64,000 nt of DNA, from positions 682,001-746,000 of the forward strand of contig NZ_JAEKFI010000001.1 of NCBI RefSeq assembly GCF_016650635.1, read 5' to 3'. A program made the translations under genes and the position numbers. Every line of letters starts with the position of its first letter. Positions within the stretch are counted from its first letter, which is position 1. The stretch comes from Pseudomonas sp. TH43 (GTDB lineage: Bacteria; Pseudomonadota; Gammaproteobacteria; Pseudomonadales; Pseudomonadaceae). A model generated the notes under the pieces. That model searched no databases and was not told the origin of the DNA. It saw nothing but the letters and a program-made list of their open reading frames with translations. This document shows positions 41,223 to 52,031 of the stretch, one piece after another.

Positions 41223-42695
41223 TCACTTTTTGTTGTCGCTTACTTCCAGATCGCCATCCCAACCACCGCCCAGCGCTGCAATCAATTGCACGCTGGCAAT
41301 CAATCGGCTCTGCAGAATGTTCAGCACGGTCCGCTCGTTGCTCAACGCCGTGGCTTGCACCACCACCACATCGATATAGGCAATCAGGCCGGCCTTGTAC
41401 TGGTTCTCCGTCAAGCGCAGGGAATCACGCGCGGCGTCCAGCGCCTCTTGACGCACCGCCGCTTCGTCCTCGTAGACTTTGAGCTGCACCAGATAGTTTT
41501 CCACTTCGCGGAAACCGTCGAGCACGGTTTGCCGGTACTTGGCCACGGTCTGGTCATACACCGCCTCGGTGCGATCAACCTCGGCCGAACGGATGCCGCC
41601 GTCAAACAGCGGCAAGTCGAGTTTCGGCCCGACCGACCAAAAGCGGTTTGGCAGACTGATCAGGTCTTTCGACGTGCTGCTGCTGTAACCGCCACTTAAA
41701 CTCAGGGACAGATCCGGGTAATACGCCGCTTTCGCCACGCCGATATTGGCGTTGGCGGCGATCACCGAGCGCTCGGCCGAGGCAATGTCCGGGCGCCGTT
41801 CCAGCAGCTGCGATGGCAGGCTCAACGGCACCTGCGGCAGGTTCGGAATGGTCTGCGTTTCCGCGATGTTGAAATCCGCCGGGGCCTGCCCGGTTAGCAC
41901 GGCGATCGCGTTCTCGAATTGCGCGCGCTGCCAGATCAGATCGACCAGATCAGCCTGGGTGCTCTTCAACTGCGTTTGCGCCTGGGCCACCGCGTCCCGC
42001 CCGGAAACGCCCGCACGGTACTGGTTCTGGGTCATTTTCAGCGATTTTTCGTAAGCCGCCACTGTCGACTCGAGCAGACGTTTCTGCTGGTCGATCACAC
42101 GCAATTGCAGGTAGTTCTGCACCAACTCCGACTGCTGGCTGAGGCGCATCGCCGCCAGATCGGCAAAACTTGCCTGGGCACTGGCCTGATCCGCCTCAAG
42201 ACCGCGCCGCAGCTTGCCCCAGATGTCCGCTTCCCAACTGACGCCCAATTGCGCGTTGTAGGTGTCACGGATACCGCTGGAAGAGCTGCTCAAACTCGAA
42301 CTGCTGCTGCCGGTGCCCTGACTGGAACGGGTCTTGCCCAGGCTCAGGTCAACATTGGGGTAGAACGCCCCGCGCGCACTGCGCACCAGAGCTTGAGCCT
42401 GCCGGTACTGGGCTTCCGATTGCGCAACCGTCTGGTTGGAACTGTTGAGTTTCTCGATCAGCCCGTTGAGTTGCTGGTCGCCGTATAACTCCCACCACGC
42501 GCCACGGGCCAGGGAATCGCTCGGATTGGCCTGACGCCAGCCCTCGGCTTCCTTGTATTGAGCAACTTCAGCAGTCTGCGGGCGCTGATAGTCCGGGCCG
42601 ACGGCGCAGGCACTGAGCAGCGCCACGCACAGCGACAGGCTCAGCAGACGCGAACCGCGAACAGTGGCCAGATTGATAAGCGAACGGTCAGTCAT
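41223..42695 (-). CDS. opmB: RND efflux outer-membrane lipoprotein, NodT family
   Basis: A 490-residue TolC-like outer-membrane channel. The leader ends with lipobox LLSAC (Cys30), so it is a lipoprotein, followed by AVGPDYQRP, typical of NodT proteins. Repeated OEP segments with long coiled helices (AEYRQAQ-type and ARDSLRLTENQYKAGL) are visible. It is the last gene of the efflux operon and its ATG overlaps the muxC stop. A Ser-run (SSSSSLSSSSSG, about 130-141) is unusual. Name given by operon order muxA-muxB-muxC-opmB as in P. aeruginosa. Confidence 0.85.
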   Translation of the reverse strand: MTDRSLINLATVRGSRLLSLSLCVALLSACAVGPDYQRPQTAEVAQYKEAEGWRQANPSDSLARGAWWELYGDQQLNGLIEKLNSSNQTVAQSEAQYRQAQALVRSARGAFYPNVDLSLGKTRSSQGTGSSSSSLSSSSSGIRDTYNAQLGVSWEADIWGKLRRGLEADQASAQASFADLAAMRLSQQSELVQNYLQLRVIDQQKRLLESTVAAYEKSLKMTQNQYRAGVSGRDAVAQAQTQLKSTQADLVDLIWQRAQFENAIAVLTGQAPADFNIAETQTIPNLPQVPLSLPSQLLERRPDIASAERSVIAANANIGVAKAAYYPDLSLSLSGGYSSSTSKDLISLPNRFWSVGPKLDLPLFDGGIRSAEVDRTEAVYDQTVAKYRQTVLDGFREVENYLVQLKVYEDEAAVRQEALDAARDSLRLTENQYKAGLIAYIDVVVVQATALSNERTVLNILQSRLIASVQLIAALGGGWDGDLEVSDNKK

Positions 42696-45600
42696 AGCGG
42701 AGTTTCCAAAGCGGCGTCAGTACGCACGCCACGCCATTTGTTGAAACGATGGCGCAGCTTGTCGAGATAAAGGTAAACCACAGGTGTGGTGTAAAGCGTC
42801 AGCACCTGGCTGAAAATCAGCCCGCCGATAATGGTCAGGCCCAGTGGCTGGCGCATTTCCGCGCCCTCCGCCCGGCTGAGCAACAACGGCAGGGCACCGA
42901 GAATCGCTGCCAGCGTGGTCATCAGAATCGGACGCAGACGTTGCAGGCAAGCACTGCGGATCGACTCCAGCGGAGTCATGCCCTGATGCCGTTCCAGTTG
43001 CAGCGCCAGGTCGATCATCAGAATGGCGTTCTTCTTCACCACACCGATCAGCAGGAACAGCCCGAGCAGCGAGATCAGGCTGAACTCGCCGCCGAGCAAA
43101 TAGATCGACAGCAACGCCCCGACACCGGCCGACGGTAACGTCGAAAGAATGGTCAGTGGGTGAATGTAGCTTTCATAAAGCACACCCAGCACCAGATACA
43201 CCGCCAGCAGTGCTCCGAGGATCATGAACGGCTGACTCTTCTGCGTGGCGGCGAAAGCGTCGGCGGTGCCGGCCATTTTCGCAATAACGTCTTCCGGCAG
43301 ACCGAGCTTGGCAATCGCCCGCTCGATGGCAGCGCTGCCCTGCTCCACCGTCACGCCTTCGGCCATGTCGAAAGAGATGTCTTCCGAGGCAAACTGGCCT
43401 TCGTGACTGACGCGGTCGTCTTCCAGGCTGTTTTCGTAGTGAGCGATGGTCGACAGCGGAATCCGTGCACCGTCAGCCGTGATCACTTGCACCTGCTTGA
43501 GCGTCACCGGGTCCTGGGCGTATTTCGGATTGACCTCCATCACCACCTGGTATTGGTTGAGGCTGTCGTAGATCGTCGAAATCTGCCGCTGGCTGTAAGC
43601 GTTGTTCAGCACTGCGGTGACCATGTTCATGTCCACACCCAGGCGTTTGGCCTGATCGCGATCGACAATCAACGTTACCTGCTGCGCGCCCTTGCCTTCA
43701 CGCGCATCGATCGCCGTCAGCTCGGGCAAGGCCCGCAGCGCGGCAACCACTTTCGGATACCACTCACGCAACTGACCCAGATCACCGCTCTGCAGGATGT
43801 AGCTGTATTGCGACGTGGTCTGTTCACGACCACCGCCGAATTGCAGGTCCTGGTCGGCCATCAGCATCAATTGCGCGCCCGCTACTTTGGGCATTTCCTT
43901 GCGCAGACGTTCGATGACTTTCTGCGCCGACAACTGGCGATCCTTGATGGGTTTCAAGCGCACCAGCATGAAGGCGTTGTTTGTGCCGTTGGTGCCGCCG
44001 ATGAACCCGGCAACACTTTCCACCGCTTCGTCTTTAAGCACGGCTCGGCGGAAAGTCTCCATTTTCGGTTGCATCACGCTGAACGACAGACCGTCGTCAC
44101 CGCGCACGAAACCAATCAGTTGACCGGTGTCCTGCTGTGGCATGAAGGTTTTTGGCACCACTACGTACAGCGCAACGTTCACCGCGACGGTAATCAGCAG
44201 GCTGAGCAAGGTCAGGCGCCGATGGCGCAGCACCCAATCGAGGCTGGTGGCGTACTTGCCGACCATCCAGTCGTTGGCCCTGCGGCTCCAGCGTTGCAGG
44301 CGATTTTCCTCGCCCGGGGTGTGCGGCTTGAGCCAGCGGGCGCAGAGCATTGGTGTCAGGGTCAACGAAACCACCAGCGACACGACGATGGCTGCGGCCA
44401 GGGTGATGGAAAACTCGCGGAACAGGCTTTCGACGATACCGCCCATGAACAGAATCGACAGAAACACGGCGACCAGCGACACGTTCATCGACAGGAGCGT
44501 GAAGCCGACTTCCTTGGCCCCGAGATAAGCCGCCTGCATCGGTTTGACGCCTTCGTCGATGTGCCGGGAAATGTTCTCCAGCACCACAATGGCATCGTCC
44601 ACCACCAAGCCGGTGGCCAGGATCAGCGCCATCAGCGACAGGTTGTTCAGCGAGAAGCCATAGAGGTACATCACCGCAAAGGTGCCGACCAGTGACACCG
44701 GCACCGCCAGCGTCGGAATCAGCGACGCGCGGAAGTTACCGAGAAACAGGAACACCACGAGGATCACCAGCGCCACGGCGATCAGCAAGGTCATCTCGGC
44801 TTCGTGCAATGTCGCCTTGATCACCGGCGAGCGATCCATCGCCAGATTGAGCTTCACACTGGCCGGCAATACCGCTTGCAGCGCTGGCAGTTGCGCCTTG
44901 ATTTCGTTGACCGTCTCGATGATGTTGGCACCGGCCTGGCGGTTGATCACCAGCAACACCGCTGCGTCGTCGTTGAAGAAACCGCTGTTGTAACGGTCCT
45001 CGACGCCATCGCTGACCTTGGCCACGTCCTTCAGGCGCAACGCGGCGCCGTCGGCATAGTGAATGATCAGCGACTCGTAATCCTTGGCCTTCTCCAGTTG
45101 ATCGTTGGCCTGAATCTGCCACAGCCGCTGGCCGTCCTCGACCGAGCCCTTGGGCCGGCGCACGTTGGCGTCGGCGATGGTCTTGCGCACATCGTCGAGC
45201 GCCACGCCATACTGGTTCAGCGCCTGCGGTTCGAGTTCGATGCGCACGGCCGGCAGCGAGCTGCCGCCGATCTGAACTTCGCCGACACCCTGCACCTGCG
45301 ACAGGCTCTGGGAAAGAATGGTCGACGCCAAATCGTAGAGCTGACCTTTTTCAAGCACATCCGAGGTCAGCGACAGCACCATGATCGGTGCCTGCGACGG
45401 GTTGACCTTCTTGTAGGTCGGCATGCTGCGCATTCCGCTCGGCAACAGGTTGCGCGAGGCGTTGATGGCTGCCTGTACTTCCCGCGCGGCGCCGTTAATG
45501 TCGCGATCGAGGTCGAATTGCAGGATGACCCGCGTCGAACCCTGGCTGGAGCGGCTGCTCATGGTGTTGACGCCAGCAATGGCGCCGAACGAGCGTTCCA

Positions 45601-45799
45601 GCGGTGTCGCCACGGTGGACGCCATGACCTCGGGACTGGCACCGGGCAGACTCGCCTGCACGACAATGACCGGGAAATCCATTTGCGGCAGCGGCGACAC
45701 CGGCAACAGACCGAAGCTGACACCACCGAGCAGCATGATCGCCAGGCTCAGCAGCATCGTCGCTACCGGGCGCTTGATGAAAGGACCGGACAGGTTCAT
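42692..45799 (-). CDS. muxC: RND inner-membrane transporter, second subunit
   Basis: A 1035-residue resistance-nodulation-division pump of the MdtC/MuxC kind. It has the N-terminal helix (IKRPVATMLLSLAIML), two large periplasmic loops and twelve membrane helices; GLVVDDAIVVLENISRHIDEG is the conserved helix-4 proton-relay region with its Asp pair. It works as a hetero-trimer with the MuxB partner in drug and metabolite export. It lies 145 bases after muxB with a REP pair between, and overlaps opmB. Confidence 0.88.
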   Translation of the reverse strand: MNLSGPFIKRPVATMLLSLAIMLLGGVSFGLLPVSPLPQMDFPVIVVQASLPGASPEVMASTVATPLERSFGAIAGVNTMSSRSSQGSTRVILQFDLDRDINGAAREVQAAINASRNLLPSGMRSMPTYKKVNPSQAPIMVLSLTSDVLEKGQLYDLASTILSQSLSQVQGVGEVQIGGSSLPAVRIELEPQALNQYGVALDDVRKTIADANVRRPKGSVEDGQRLWQIQANDQLEKAKDYESLIIHYADGAALRLKDVAKVSDGVEDRYNSGFFNDDAAVLLVINRQAGANIIETVNEIKAQLPALQAVLPASVKLNLAMDRSPVIKATLHEAEMTLLIAVALVILVVFLFLGNFRASLIPTLAVPVSLVGTFAVMYLYGFSLNNLSLMALILATGLVVDDAIVVLENISRHIDEGVKPMQAAYLGAKEVGFTLLSMNVSLVAVFLSILFMGGIVESLFREFSITLAAAIVVSLVVSLTLTPMLCARWLKPHTPGEENRLQRWSRRANDWMVGKYATSLDWVLRHRRLTLLSLLITVAVNVALYVVVPKTFMPQQDTGQLIGFVRGDDGLSFSVMQPKMETFRRAVLKDEAVESVAGFIGGTNGTNNAFMLVRLKPIKDRQLSAQKVIERLRKEMPKVAGAQLMLMADQDLQFGGGREQTTSQYSYILQSGDLGQLREWYPKVVAALRALPELTAIDAREGKGAQQVTLIVDRDQAKRLGVDMNMVTAVLNNAYSQRQISTIYDSLNQYQVVMEVNPKYAQDPVTLKQVQVITADGARIPLSTIAHYENSLEDDRVSHEGQFASEDISFDMAEGVTVEQGSAAIERAIAKLGLPEDVIAKMAGTADAFAATQKSQPFMILGALLAVYLVLGVLYESYIHPLTILSTLPSAGVGALLSIYLLGGEFSLISLLGLFLLIGVVKKNAILMIDLALQLERHQGMTPLESIRSACLQRLRPILMTTLAAILGALPLLLSRAEGAEMRQPLGLTIIGGLIFSQVLTLYTTPVVYLYLDKLRHRFNKWRGVRTDAALETPL

Positions 45800-45831
45800 T
45801 GACCAATATCCCAGGATTCACACTGAACCAC

Positions 45832-45921
45832 TGTGGGAGCGAGCCTGCTCGCGAAGAGGCCGTCACATCCAGCCTGTGTAGCGACTGAAACGCCGCATTC
45901 GCGAGCAGGCTCGCTCCCACA
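45832..45921. repeat. REP pair between muxB and muxC
   Basis: Arms TGTGGGAGCGAGCCTGCTCG (then CGAA) and TTCGCGAGCAGGCTCGCTCC (then CACA) enclose about 45 bases. It is inside the efflux operon, between two genes whose products are expected in fixed ratio. Confidence 0.9.
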
Positions 45922-45944
45922 AGGGGTTAGCTGTAGGGCTGAAG

Positions 45945-48900
45945 TCATACCGAGACCTCTTCGGCGTCCGCATTGGTCTTGCCAAAGCGCCGGCCCAGAC
46001 GATCGAAATACAGGTAGATCACCGGCGTGGTGAACAGCGTCAGCACCTGGCTCACCAACAAACCACCGACCATCACCAGACCCAGCGGTTGGCGCAGTTC
46101 AGCGCCGGAACCGGTGGCGAGCATCAATGGCACAGCGCCAAACAAGGCCGCCAGCGTTGTCATCAGAATCGGTCGGAAACGCAGCAGCGCCGCCTGATAA
46201 ATCGCCTCCTCCGGCGCCATGCCCTGGTTGCGTTCGGCATCGAGGGCAAAGTCGATCATCATGATCGCGTTCTTCTTGACGATACCAATCAACAGAATGA
46301 TGCCGATGATCGCGATCATGCCCAGGTCGTTGCCGCTGAGCAGCAATGCCAACAACGCGCCGACCGCCGCCGACGGCAATGTCGAAAGTATGGTGATCGG
46401 GTGGATGTAACTCTCGTAAAGCACACCCAGCACGATGTACATGGTCACTACCGCCGCCAGAATCAGCAGCAAAGTGCTCGAGAGCGAAGCCTGAAACGCT
46501 TCCGCCGCGCCCTGGAACTGGGTCTGCACGCCCACCGGCATGCCGATGTCTTTCTGAACCTGCTCGATCACGTCGACCGCATGCCCCAGCGCCACGCCGG
46601 GCGCGAGGTTGAACGACATCATCACTGCCGGAAACTGGCCGATGTGGGTAATCGCCAGTTGCGCCTGACGTTCCTCGACATGGGCAAGACTCGATAACCG
46701 TACCTGCGCGCCGTCGGTGGTCTTGACGTGAATCTGATCCAGCGCCTGCGGGCCGATTTTCTCCCCGGCCTGTGCCTGCAGCACCACGCGGTACTGACTG
46801 GCCTGGGTGTAAATGGTCGAGATCTGCCGTTGCCCGAAGGCGTCGTACAAAGCGTCAGTGATATTCGCTACCGAAACGCCGAGGCGCGAGGCGGCATCAC
46901 GGTCGATCACCAGATAGACCTGCAAGCCCTTGTCCTGCAAGTCGCTGGCAACATCGGTCAGCTCCGGGCGTTGCGCCAACGCTTCGACAAGACGACTGCT
47001 CCATTGGCTGAGCAGTTCAGAGTCCGGCGAGGACATGCTGAACTGGTATTGCGTGCGGCTGACACGGTCTTCGATGGTCAAGTCCTGCACCGGCTGCATG
47101 AACAGACGAATACCGACCAGTTTGTCCAGTTGCGGTTGCAGGCGTGCGATCACTTCAGTGGCAGTCAGCTCTCGCTGCCCGTGAGGTTTGAGGTTGATCA
47201 GCAAGCGCCCGCTGTTGAGCGTGGCGTTGTCGCCGTCGACACCAATGTAGGACGACAGGCTTTGTACTGCCGGGTCTTCGAGAATGATTTTCGCCAGCGC
47301 CTGCTGCCGCTCGCCCATCGCCGCGAAGGAAATCGACTGCGGTGCCTCGGAAATACCCTGAATGACCCCGGTGTCCTGTACCGGGAAGAAACCCTTCGGC
47401 ACCACCATATAAAGGAACACGGTCAACGCCAGTGTGCCGATGGCCACCATCAATGTCAGCGGCTGATGCTTGAGCACCCACTGCAATTTGCGCCCATAGG
47501 CCGCAATCATCCAGTCGATCACCGCGCCACTGGCCCGATAGAAACGGCCTTGCTCATGTTCTTCCGGCTCACGCTTGAGCAAGCGCGCGCACATCATTGG
47601 CGTCAGGGTCAGCGAGACGACAAGCGAAATCAGGATTGCTACCGCCAAGGTGATGGCGAACTCGCGGAACAGCCGCCCGACCACGTCAGCCATGAACAGC
47701 AGCGGTATCAGTACCGCAATCAGCGACAGGGTCAGTGAAATCAGGGTAAAACCAATCTGTTTGGCGCCCTTGAGCGCCGCCTGCATCGGACTATCGCCCT
47801 CTTCGATAAAGCGCGCGATGTTTTCCAGCATCACGATCGCATCGTCGACCACGAAACCCGTGGCGATAGTCAACGCCATCAGGGTCAGGTTGTTGACCGA
47901 AAACCCGGCCAGATACATCACGCCGAAGGTACCAATCAGCGACAGTGGCACCGCCACCGACGGAATGATCGTCGCACTGGCGCGACGCAGGAACAGGAAC
48001 GTCACCATCACCACCAGCGCGATGGCGATCAGCAGTTCATGTTGCACGTCGGTAACCGAGGCGCGGATGGTTTGAGTACGGTCAGTCAGCACCGTCACTT
48101 CGAGACCGGCCGGCAGGTTGTCGGTGATGCTCGGCAGCAAAGCCTTGATCCGGTCGACCACTTCAATCACGTTCGCACCCGGCTGACGCTGGATGTTCAG
48201 CAACACCGCCTGATTCAGGTTTGCCCACGCGGCCAGACGCTCGTTTTCCGCACCATCGACGATTTCCGCAACGTCCTTGAGCCGCAGCGGCGCGCCATTC
48301 TTGTAGGCGAGGATCAGGTTGGCGTAATCCTTGGGCGAGGTCAGTTGATCATTGGCGTCGAGCATCGACACCCGGGTCGGGCCGTCAAAGTTACCTTTCG
48401 GCTGGTTGACGTTGGATGCACTGATCAAGGTGCGCACGTCCGACAGGTTCAGGCTGTTGGCGGCCAGGGCTTCCGGGTTGACCTTGATCCGCACGGCCTG
48501 CCGCTGGCCGCCGGCAATGCTGACCATGCCGACGCCGCTGATCTGAGCGATTTTCTGCGCCATGCGCGTATCGACCAGGTCATTGAGTTTGGGCAGGAGC
48601 ATGGTTTTCGAGGTAATGGCCAGAGTCAGCACCGGGGTGTCGGCCGGGTTGACCTTGTTGTACACCGGCGGCGCCGGCAAGTCGGTCGGCAGCAGATTGG
48701 TTGCCGCATTGATCGCCGCTTGCACCTGTTGTTCGGCGACATCCATGTTGATGTCGAGGCTGAAACGCAGGGTCAGCACCGAAGCGCCACCGGAGCTGGT
48801 CGAAGCCATCTGCGTCAGCCCCGGCATCTGCCCGAACTGACGTTCGAGCGGCGCGGTGACGGCGCTGGTCATCACGTCCGGGCTCGCGCCGGGATACAGG

Positions 48901-49046
48901 GTCATGACGCGAATGGTCGGGTAATCGACCTGCGGCAGCGCCGAGACCGGCAGCAAGCGATAAGCGATCAGGCCGGCCAGAACAATGGCCAGCATGCTCA
49001 GGGTAGTGGCTACCGGACGGAGGATGAACAGCCGCGAAATGTTCAT
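45945..49046 (-). CDS. muxB: RND inner-membrane transporter, first subunit
   Basis: A 1033-residue RND pump subunit, MdtB/MuxB-like. Features: N-terminal [20 protein letters not shown], periplasmic porter region [23 protein letters not shown], helix-4 [21 protein letters not shown] with Asp pair, and C-terminal [19 protein letters not shown]. By analogy it pairs with MuxC. Its ATG overlaps the muxA stop (ATGA), so adaptor and pump are coupled. A REP pair separates it from muxC. Confidence 0.88.
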   Translation of the reverse strand: MNISRLFILRPVATTLSMLAIVLAGLIAYRLLPVSALPQVDYPTIRVMTLYPGASPDVMTSAVTAPLERQFGQMPGLTQMASTSSGGASVLTLRFSLDINMDVAEQQVQAAINAATNLLPTDLPAPPVYNKVNPADTPVLTLAITSKTMLLPKLNDLVDTRMAQKIAQISGVGMVSIAGGQRQAVRIKVNPEALAANSLNLSDVRTLISASNVNQPKGNFDGPTRVSMLDANDQLTSPKDYANLILAYKNGAPLRLKDVAEIVDGAENERLAAWANLNQAVLLNIQRQPGANVIEVVDRIKALLPSITDNLPAGLEVTVLTDRTQTIRASVTDVQHELLIAIALVVMVTFLFLRRASATIIPSVAVPLSLIGTFGVMYLAGFSVNNLTLMALTIATGFVVDDAIVMLENIARFIEEGDSPMQAALKGAKQIGFTLISLTLSLIAVLIPLLFMADVVGRLFREFAITLAVAILISLVVSLTLTPMMCARLLKREPEEHEQGRFYRASGAVIDWMIAAYGRKLQWVLKHQPLTLMVAIGTLALTVFLYMVVPKGFFPVQDTGVIQGISEAPQSISFAAMGERQQALAKIILEDPAVQSLSSYIGVDGDNATLNSGRLLINLKPHGQRELTATEVIARLQPQLDKLVGIRLFMQPVQDLTIEDRVSRTQYQFSMSSPDSELLSQWSSRLVEALAQRPELTDVASDLQDKGLQVYLVIDRDAASRLGVSVANITDALYDAFGQRQISTIYTQASQYRVVLQAQAGEKIGPQALDQIHVKTTDGAQVRLSSLAHVEERQAQLAITHIGQFPAVMMSFNLAPGVALGHAVDVIEQVQKDIGMPVGVQTQFQGAAEAFQASLSSTLLLILAAVVTMYIVLGVLYESYIHPITILSTLPSAAVGALLALLLSGNDLGMIAIIGIILLIGIVKKNAIMMIDFALDAERNQGMAPEEAIYQAALLRFRPILMTTLAALFGAVPLMLATGSGAELRQPLGLVMVGGLLVSQVLTLFTTPVIYLYFDRLGRRFGKTNADAEEVSV

Positions 49047-50347
49047 GCGCCCTTCTTGGCCTTGTCGGTGACAGCAGTGTCAGTCGGGGTCGCGGCGAAT
49101 TTACCTTGCAGGTGTTCGGTCGGCGTGGTCGGCACCTGATTACTGTCATTGACCACTTCCACTTCGCTGCCTTCCTTGAGGCGGTCGGTGCCTTCCAGCA
49201 CCACTCGATCGCCGGCGGCCAGGCCTTCGGTGATCACGGTGTTCTCACCGTCACTGGCGCCGATTTTCAGTTGTCGGATGGTGACTTTCTTGTCGCCGTC
49301 CAGCGCATAGACGAAGGTGCCGTTGGTGCCGAACTGAATGGCCGCCGACGGTGCCAGCACTACGCCTTTCAGCGTATCAGCCAGCAAGTGCACGTTGACG
49401 AACTGATTGGGGAACAGCGATTGATCGCGGTTATCGTAACGCGCCTTGAACTTCAGGGTGCCAGTGGCGACGTCGATCTGGTTATCGAGGCTTTGCAGCA
49501 CGCCGGTGGCTTGCAGTTTGGCATCGCCGCGATCCCACGCTTCGGCGGGCAGTTTGGCGCCGCTGCGGTAGCGGGCGAGCACGGTTTCAAGGCTGTTTTC
49601 CGGCAGTGTGAAGGCGACGCTGATCGGTTGGGTCTGAGTAATCACGGCGAGGAATGTGGTGTCATTGGCCGCCACGAGGTTACCGACGTCGACCTGACGC
49701 AAGCCGACACGACCGGCAATCGGCGCGCGGATTTTGGTGAATTCCAGATTGAGCTTGGCGTCGTTGACCGCTGCCTGATTGGTCTTGACCGTGCCCAGAT
49801 ACTGGCCCACCAGCGCTTCGGCGGTATCCAGAGTCTGTTTGGCGATGCTGTCCTCTTTGAACAGACCGCGGTAACGCTCAACGTCGACCTGAGCATTTTT
49901 CAGCTGTGCCTGGTTCTGCAGCAAGGTGCCTTCAGCCTGCAGCAAGGCATTCTGATAAGGACGCGGATCGATCTCTGCCAGCAGATCCCCGGCCTTGACC
50001 ATCTGCCCTTCTTCGAAATTGATCTTCACCAACTCGCCGCCAACCCGGCTGCGTACGTTGATGGTATTGAGCGCCGTCACCGTGCCCAGTGCCTTGTAAT
50101 ACAGCGGGAAGTCCCCTGTGACCGCCGGCGCGACCCGCACCGGAATCGGCCCGGTGCCACCACCGAAGCCCGGCCGCATCATCCCCGAACGCCCGGTATG
50201 CCCGGCCGCCTTGTCAGCGCCCTCTTTGTGGGCCGAACCGGCGGGCCAGAATTTCCAGCACAGGACGGCGATAACCAACAAGACAAGCAGGCTGATCAGC
50301 CAGCGACGGGAGTTGCGTGGGGACGATTGCATGGATTGATTAACCAT
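49043..50347 (-). CDS. muxA: RND periplasmic adaptor (membrane fusion protein)
   Basis: A 434-residue membrane-fusion protein. One N-terminal membrane helix ([21 protein letters not shown], 15-35), a Gly-rich linker, then the barrel/lipoyl/coiled-coil order: [34 protein letters not shown], hairpin helices (90-190), [20 protein letters not shown], and the membrane-proximal domain. It links MuxB/MuxC with OpmB. No obvious Shine-Dalgarno precedes either Met1 or Met6 (50332), so the start is uncertain. It is the first gene of the operon. Confidence 0.85.
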   Translation of the reverse strand: MVNQSMQSSPRNSRRWLISLLVLLVIAVLCWKFWPAGSAHKEGADKAAGHTGRSGMMRPGFGGGTGPIPVRVAPAVTGDFPLYYKALGTVTALNTINVRSRVGGELVKINFEEGQMVKAGDLLAEIDPRPYQNALLQAEGTLLQNQAQLKNAQVDVERYRGLFKEDSIAKQTLDTAEALVGQYLGTVKTNQAAVNDAKLNLEFTKIRAPIAGRVGLRQVDVGNLVAANDTTFLAVITQTQPISVAFTLPENSLETVLARYRSGAKLPAEAWDRGDAKLQATGVLQSLDNQIDVATGTLKFKARYDNRDQSLFPNQFVNVHLLADTLKGVVLAPSAAIQFGTNGTFVYALDGDKKVTIRQLKIGASDGENTVITEGLAAGDRVVLEGTDRLKEGSEVEVVNDSNQVPTTPTEHLQGKFAATPTDTAVTDKAKKGA

Positions 50348-50481
50348 TGGGCGCGTGGGCTTCTTTTTACGGGAGGCTGAACGATAAGCACTGACGAGAC
50401 TTAAGCAAAGCAGCTTTACCGGCTATTTACTTTCAACTTACGTTTCAAGGTGTGTGGCAAAGCACTGATACACAAATGAAA

Positions 50482-50507
50482 ACGGCCTGGACAGTGCCAG
50501 GCCGTTA
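50482..50507 (-). terminator. Intrinsic terminator of tpx
   Basis: AACGGCCTGG-CACTGT-CCAGGCCGTT on the - strand is a ten-base-pair GC-rich stem with six-base loop, followed by TTTTCATTTGT. It lies 30 bases downstream of the tpx stop, in the position and direction for a Rho-independent terminator. Confidence 0.8.
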
Positions 50508-50536
50508 ACAATTGTAAAGCGTTTGTTTCAGAACAC

Positions 50537-51037
50537 TTATTTCAACACAGCCAGTGCCGCGTCGTAGTTCGGCTCTTCAGCGATTTCCTTGACCAGTTCG
50601 CTGTGCAGGACGTTGTCGTTTTCGTCCAGAACGACCACAGCACGGGCGGTCAGGCCTTTCAGCGGGCCGTCAGCGATGGCTACGCCGTAGTTTTCGATGA
50701 ACTCGGCACCGCGCAGGGTCGACAGGTTCTGGACGTTTTCCAGACCTTCGGCGCCGCAGAAACGCGCTTGGGCGAACGGCAGGTCAGCCGAGATGCACAG
50801 CACCACGGTGTTGGCCACTTCGTTGGCCTGAGCATTGAACTTGCGCACGGAGGTGGCGCAGGTCGGAGTATCGACGCTTGGGAAGATGTTCAGCACTTTG
50901 CGCTTGCCGGCAAAGTCTTTCAGGGTGACGTCGGACAGATTGCCGGCAACCAGGGAAAAGGCTGGCGCCTTGGAACCGGCTTGTGGCAACTGGCCGTTGA
51001 CTTGAACCGGGTTGCCTTTGAGGGTGACTTGAGCCAT
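50537..51037 (-). CDS. tpx: Thiol peroxidase
   Basis: A 166-residue 2-Cys peroxiredoxin of the Tpx class, which reduces H2O2 and alkyl hydroperoxides with thioredoxin. Peroxidatic Cys60 lies in [12 protein letters not shown] and resolving Cys94 in ARFCGAEG, exactly at the usual positions. The length is normal. AAGGA precedes the ATG. Single-gene unit: a REP pair lies in front of its promoter region and an intrinsic terminator follows. Confidence 0.95.
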   Translation of the reverse strand: MAQVTLKGNPVQVNGQLPQAGSKAPAFSLVAGNLSDVTLKDFAGKRKVLNIFPSVDTPTCATSVRKFNAQANEVANTVVLCISADLPFAQARFCGAEGLENVQNLSTLRGAEFIENYGVAIADGPLKGLTARAVVVLDENDNVLHSELVKEIAEEPNYDAALAVLK

Positions 51038-51368
51038 GACTTGAGTCCTTCTGAACGTTGTTTTAGAAAATCACGCAAGGGCCGAAGTTAACCACGAAAT
51101 TGTTCGACAACCTATGCCTGAACCGAAATTGTCATGCTCTTGCCGTGAAATTGCACACAACCCGATCACCTGTGGGAACGAGCCTGCTCGCGAAGGCATT
51201 CTGCCAATCAACGCTATGCTGGATGTGCTGCCGTATTCGCGAGCAGGCTCGCTCCCACAGGGATCTTCGGAGATACCGGATCCGCGTCGTTTATTTTAGA
51301 GGCTGTCGATTCCTGACCTGCTCATTCGACTAAGCAATGAATCCCTCACACTCTCTGGAGTAACCGCC
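51038..51368. other. Divergent intergenic region between tpx and the YciI gene
   Basis: About 330 bases containing the tpx promoter region, a REP pair at 51171-51259, and the leader of the DGPF protein gene. No OxyR-type site can be called with confidence by eye. Confidence 0.5.
51171..51259. repeat. REP pair (TGTGGGAACGAGCCTGC type)
   Basis: Arms TGTGGGAACGAGCCTGCTCG (then CGAA) and TTCGCGAGCAGGCTCGCTCC (then CACA), with one mismatch (AACG for AGCG). It lies between two divergent genes. Confidence 0.85.
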
Positions 51369-51797
51369 ATGCGATTCATGATCTTTGTCAAAGCCAGCGC
51401 CGATTCCGAGGCCGGCATCATGCCTAGCGAACAATTGATTACCGAAATGGGCAATTTCAACGAAGAACTGGCCAAGGCCGGCATTCTGGTCGATTGCGAT
51501 GGCCTCCACCCAAGCCGCAAAGGCGCCCGTGTTCGCTTCTCCGGCGAAAAGCGCACAGTCATCGACGGCCCCTTTATAGAGACCAAGGAGTTGGTCGCCG
51601 GCTATTGGATCTGGGAAGTGAAATCGAAAGAAGAAGCCATCGAATGGGTCAAACGCTGCCCCAACCCAATGCCTGGCACTGAGTCCGAAATTGAAATCCG
51701 CCAGATATTCTCCGCCGAAGATTTTGGCGCCGAATTCACCCCGCAAGCGCGGGAACAGGAAGAGCGTGTGCGCGAACAAGCCAAAAAAAACGGCTAA
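51369..51797 (+). CDS. YciI family protein with DGPF motif
   Basis: A 142-residue cytosolic protein of the YCII/DGPF ferredoxin-like fold. It begins MRFMIFVKASADSEAG and carries the signature VIDGPFIETKELVAGYWIWEVKS, with CPNPMPGTESEIEIRQ near the end. Members are often encoded near ECF sigma factors or act as small catalytic or ligand-binding proteins; here no sigma factor gene is next to it. TGGAG precedes the ATG. Function unknown. Confidence 0.88.
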   Translation: MRFMIFVKASADSEAGIMPSEQLITEMGNFNEELAKAGILVDCDGLHPSRKGARVRFSGEKRTVIDGPFIETKELVAGYWIWEVKSKEEAIEWVKRCPNPMPGTESEIEIRQIFSAEDFGAEFTPQAREQEERVREQAKKNG

Positions 51798-52031
51798 TGC
51801 CAACCCCGCTGGAGCAACTGGATGCCACTCCTGCGGGGTACTAACCAATTAGGACATGAAACAAGCGAGACTTTGCTCACAAAACCAAAGAATTAATCCA
51901 TTCGACTGGCTAACTCCGAATTTGCTGCTAGCGTCATTCAGACGTGTCCTACAGGGTTGATAAGAAAGGGATTACGCCGTCAACGGCCGCCAAGTGCCGA
52001 GTTATCCAATCAGCCACCAGGGAATCGGGGA

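Noticed and set aside
51038..51130. OxyR site upstream of tpx
   Set aside because: No convincing four-part ATAG-type pattern was seen by eye, so it is not called.
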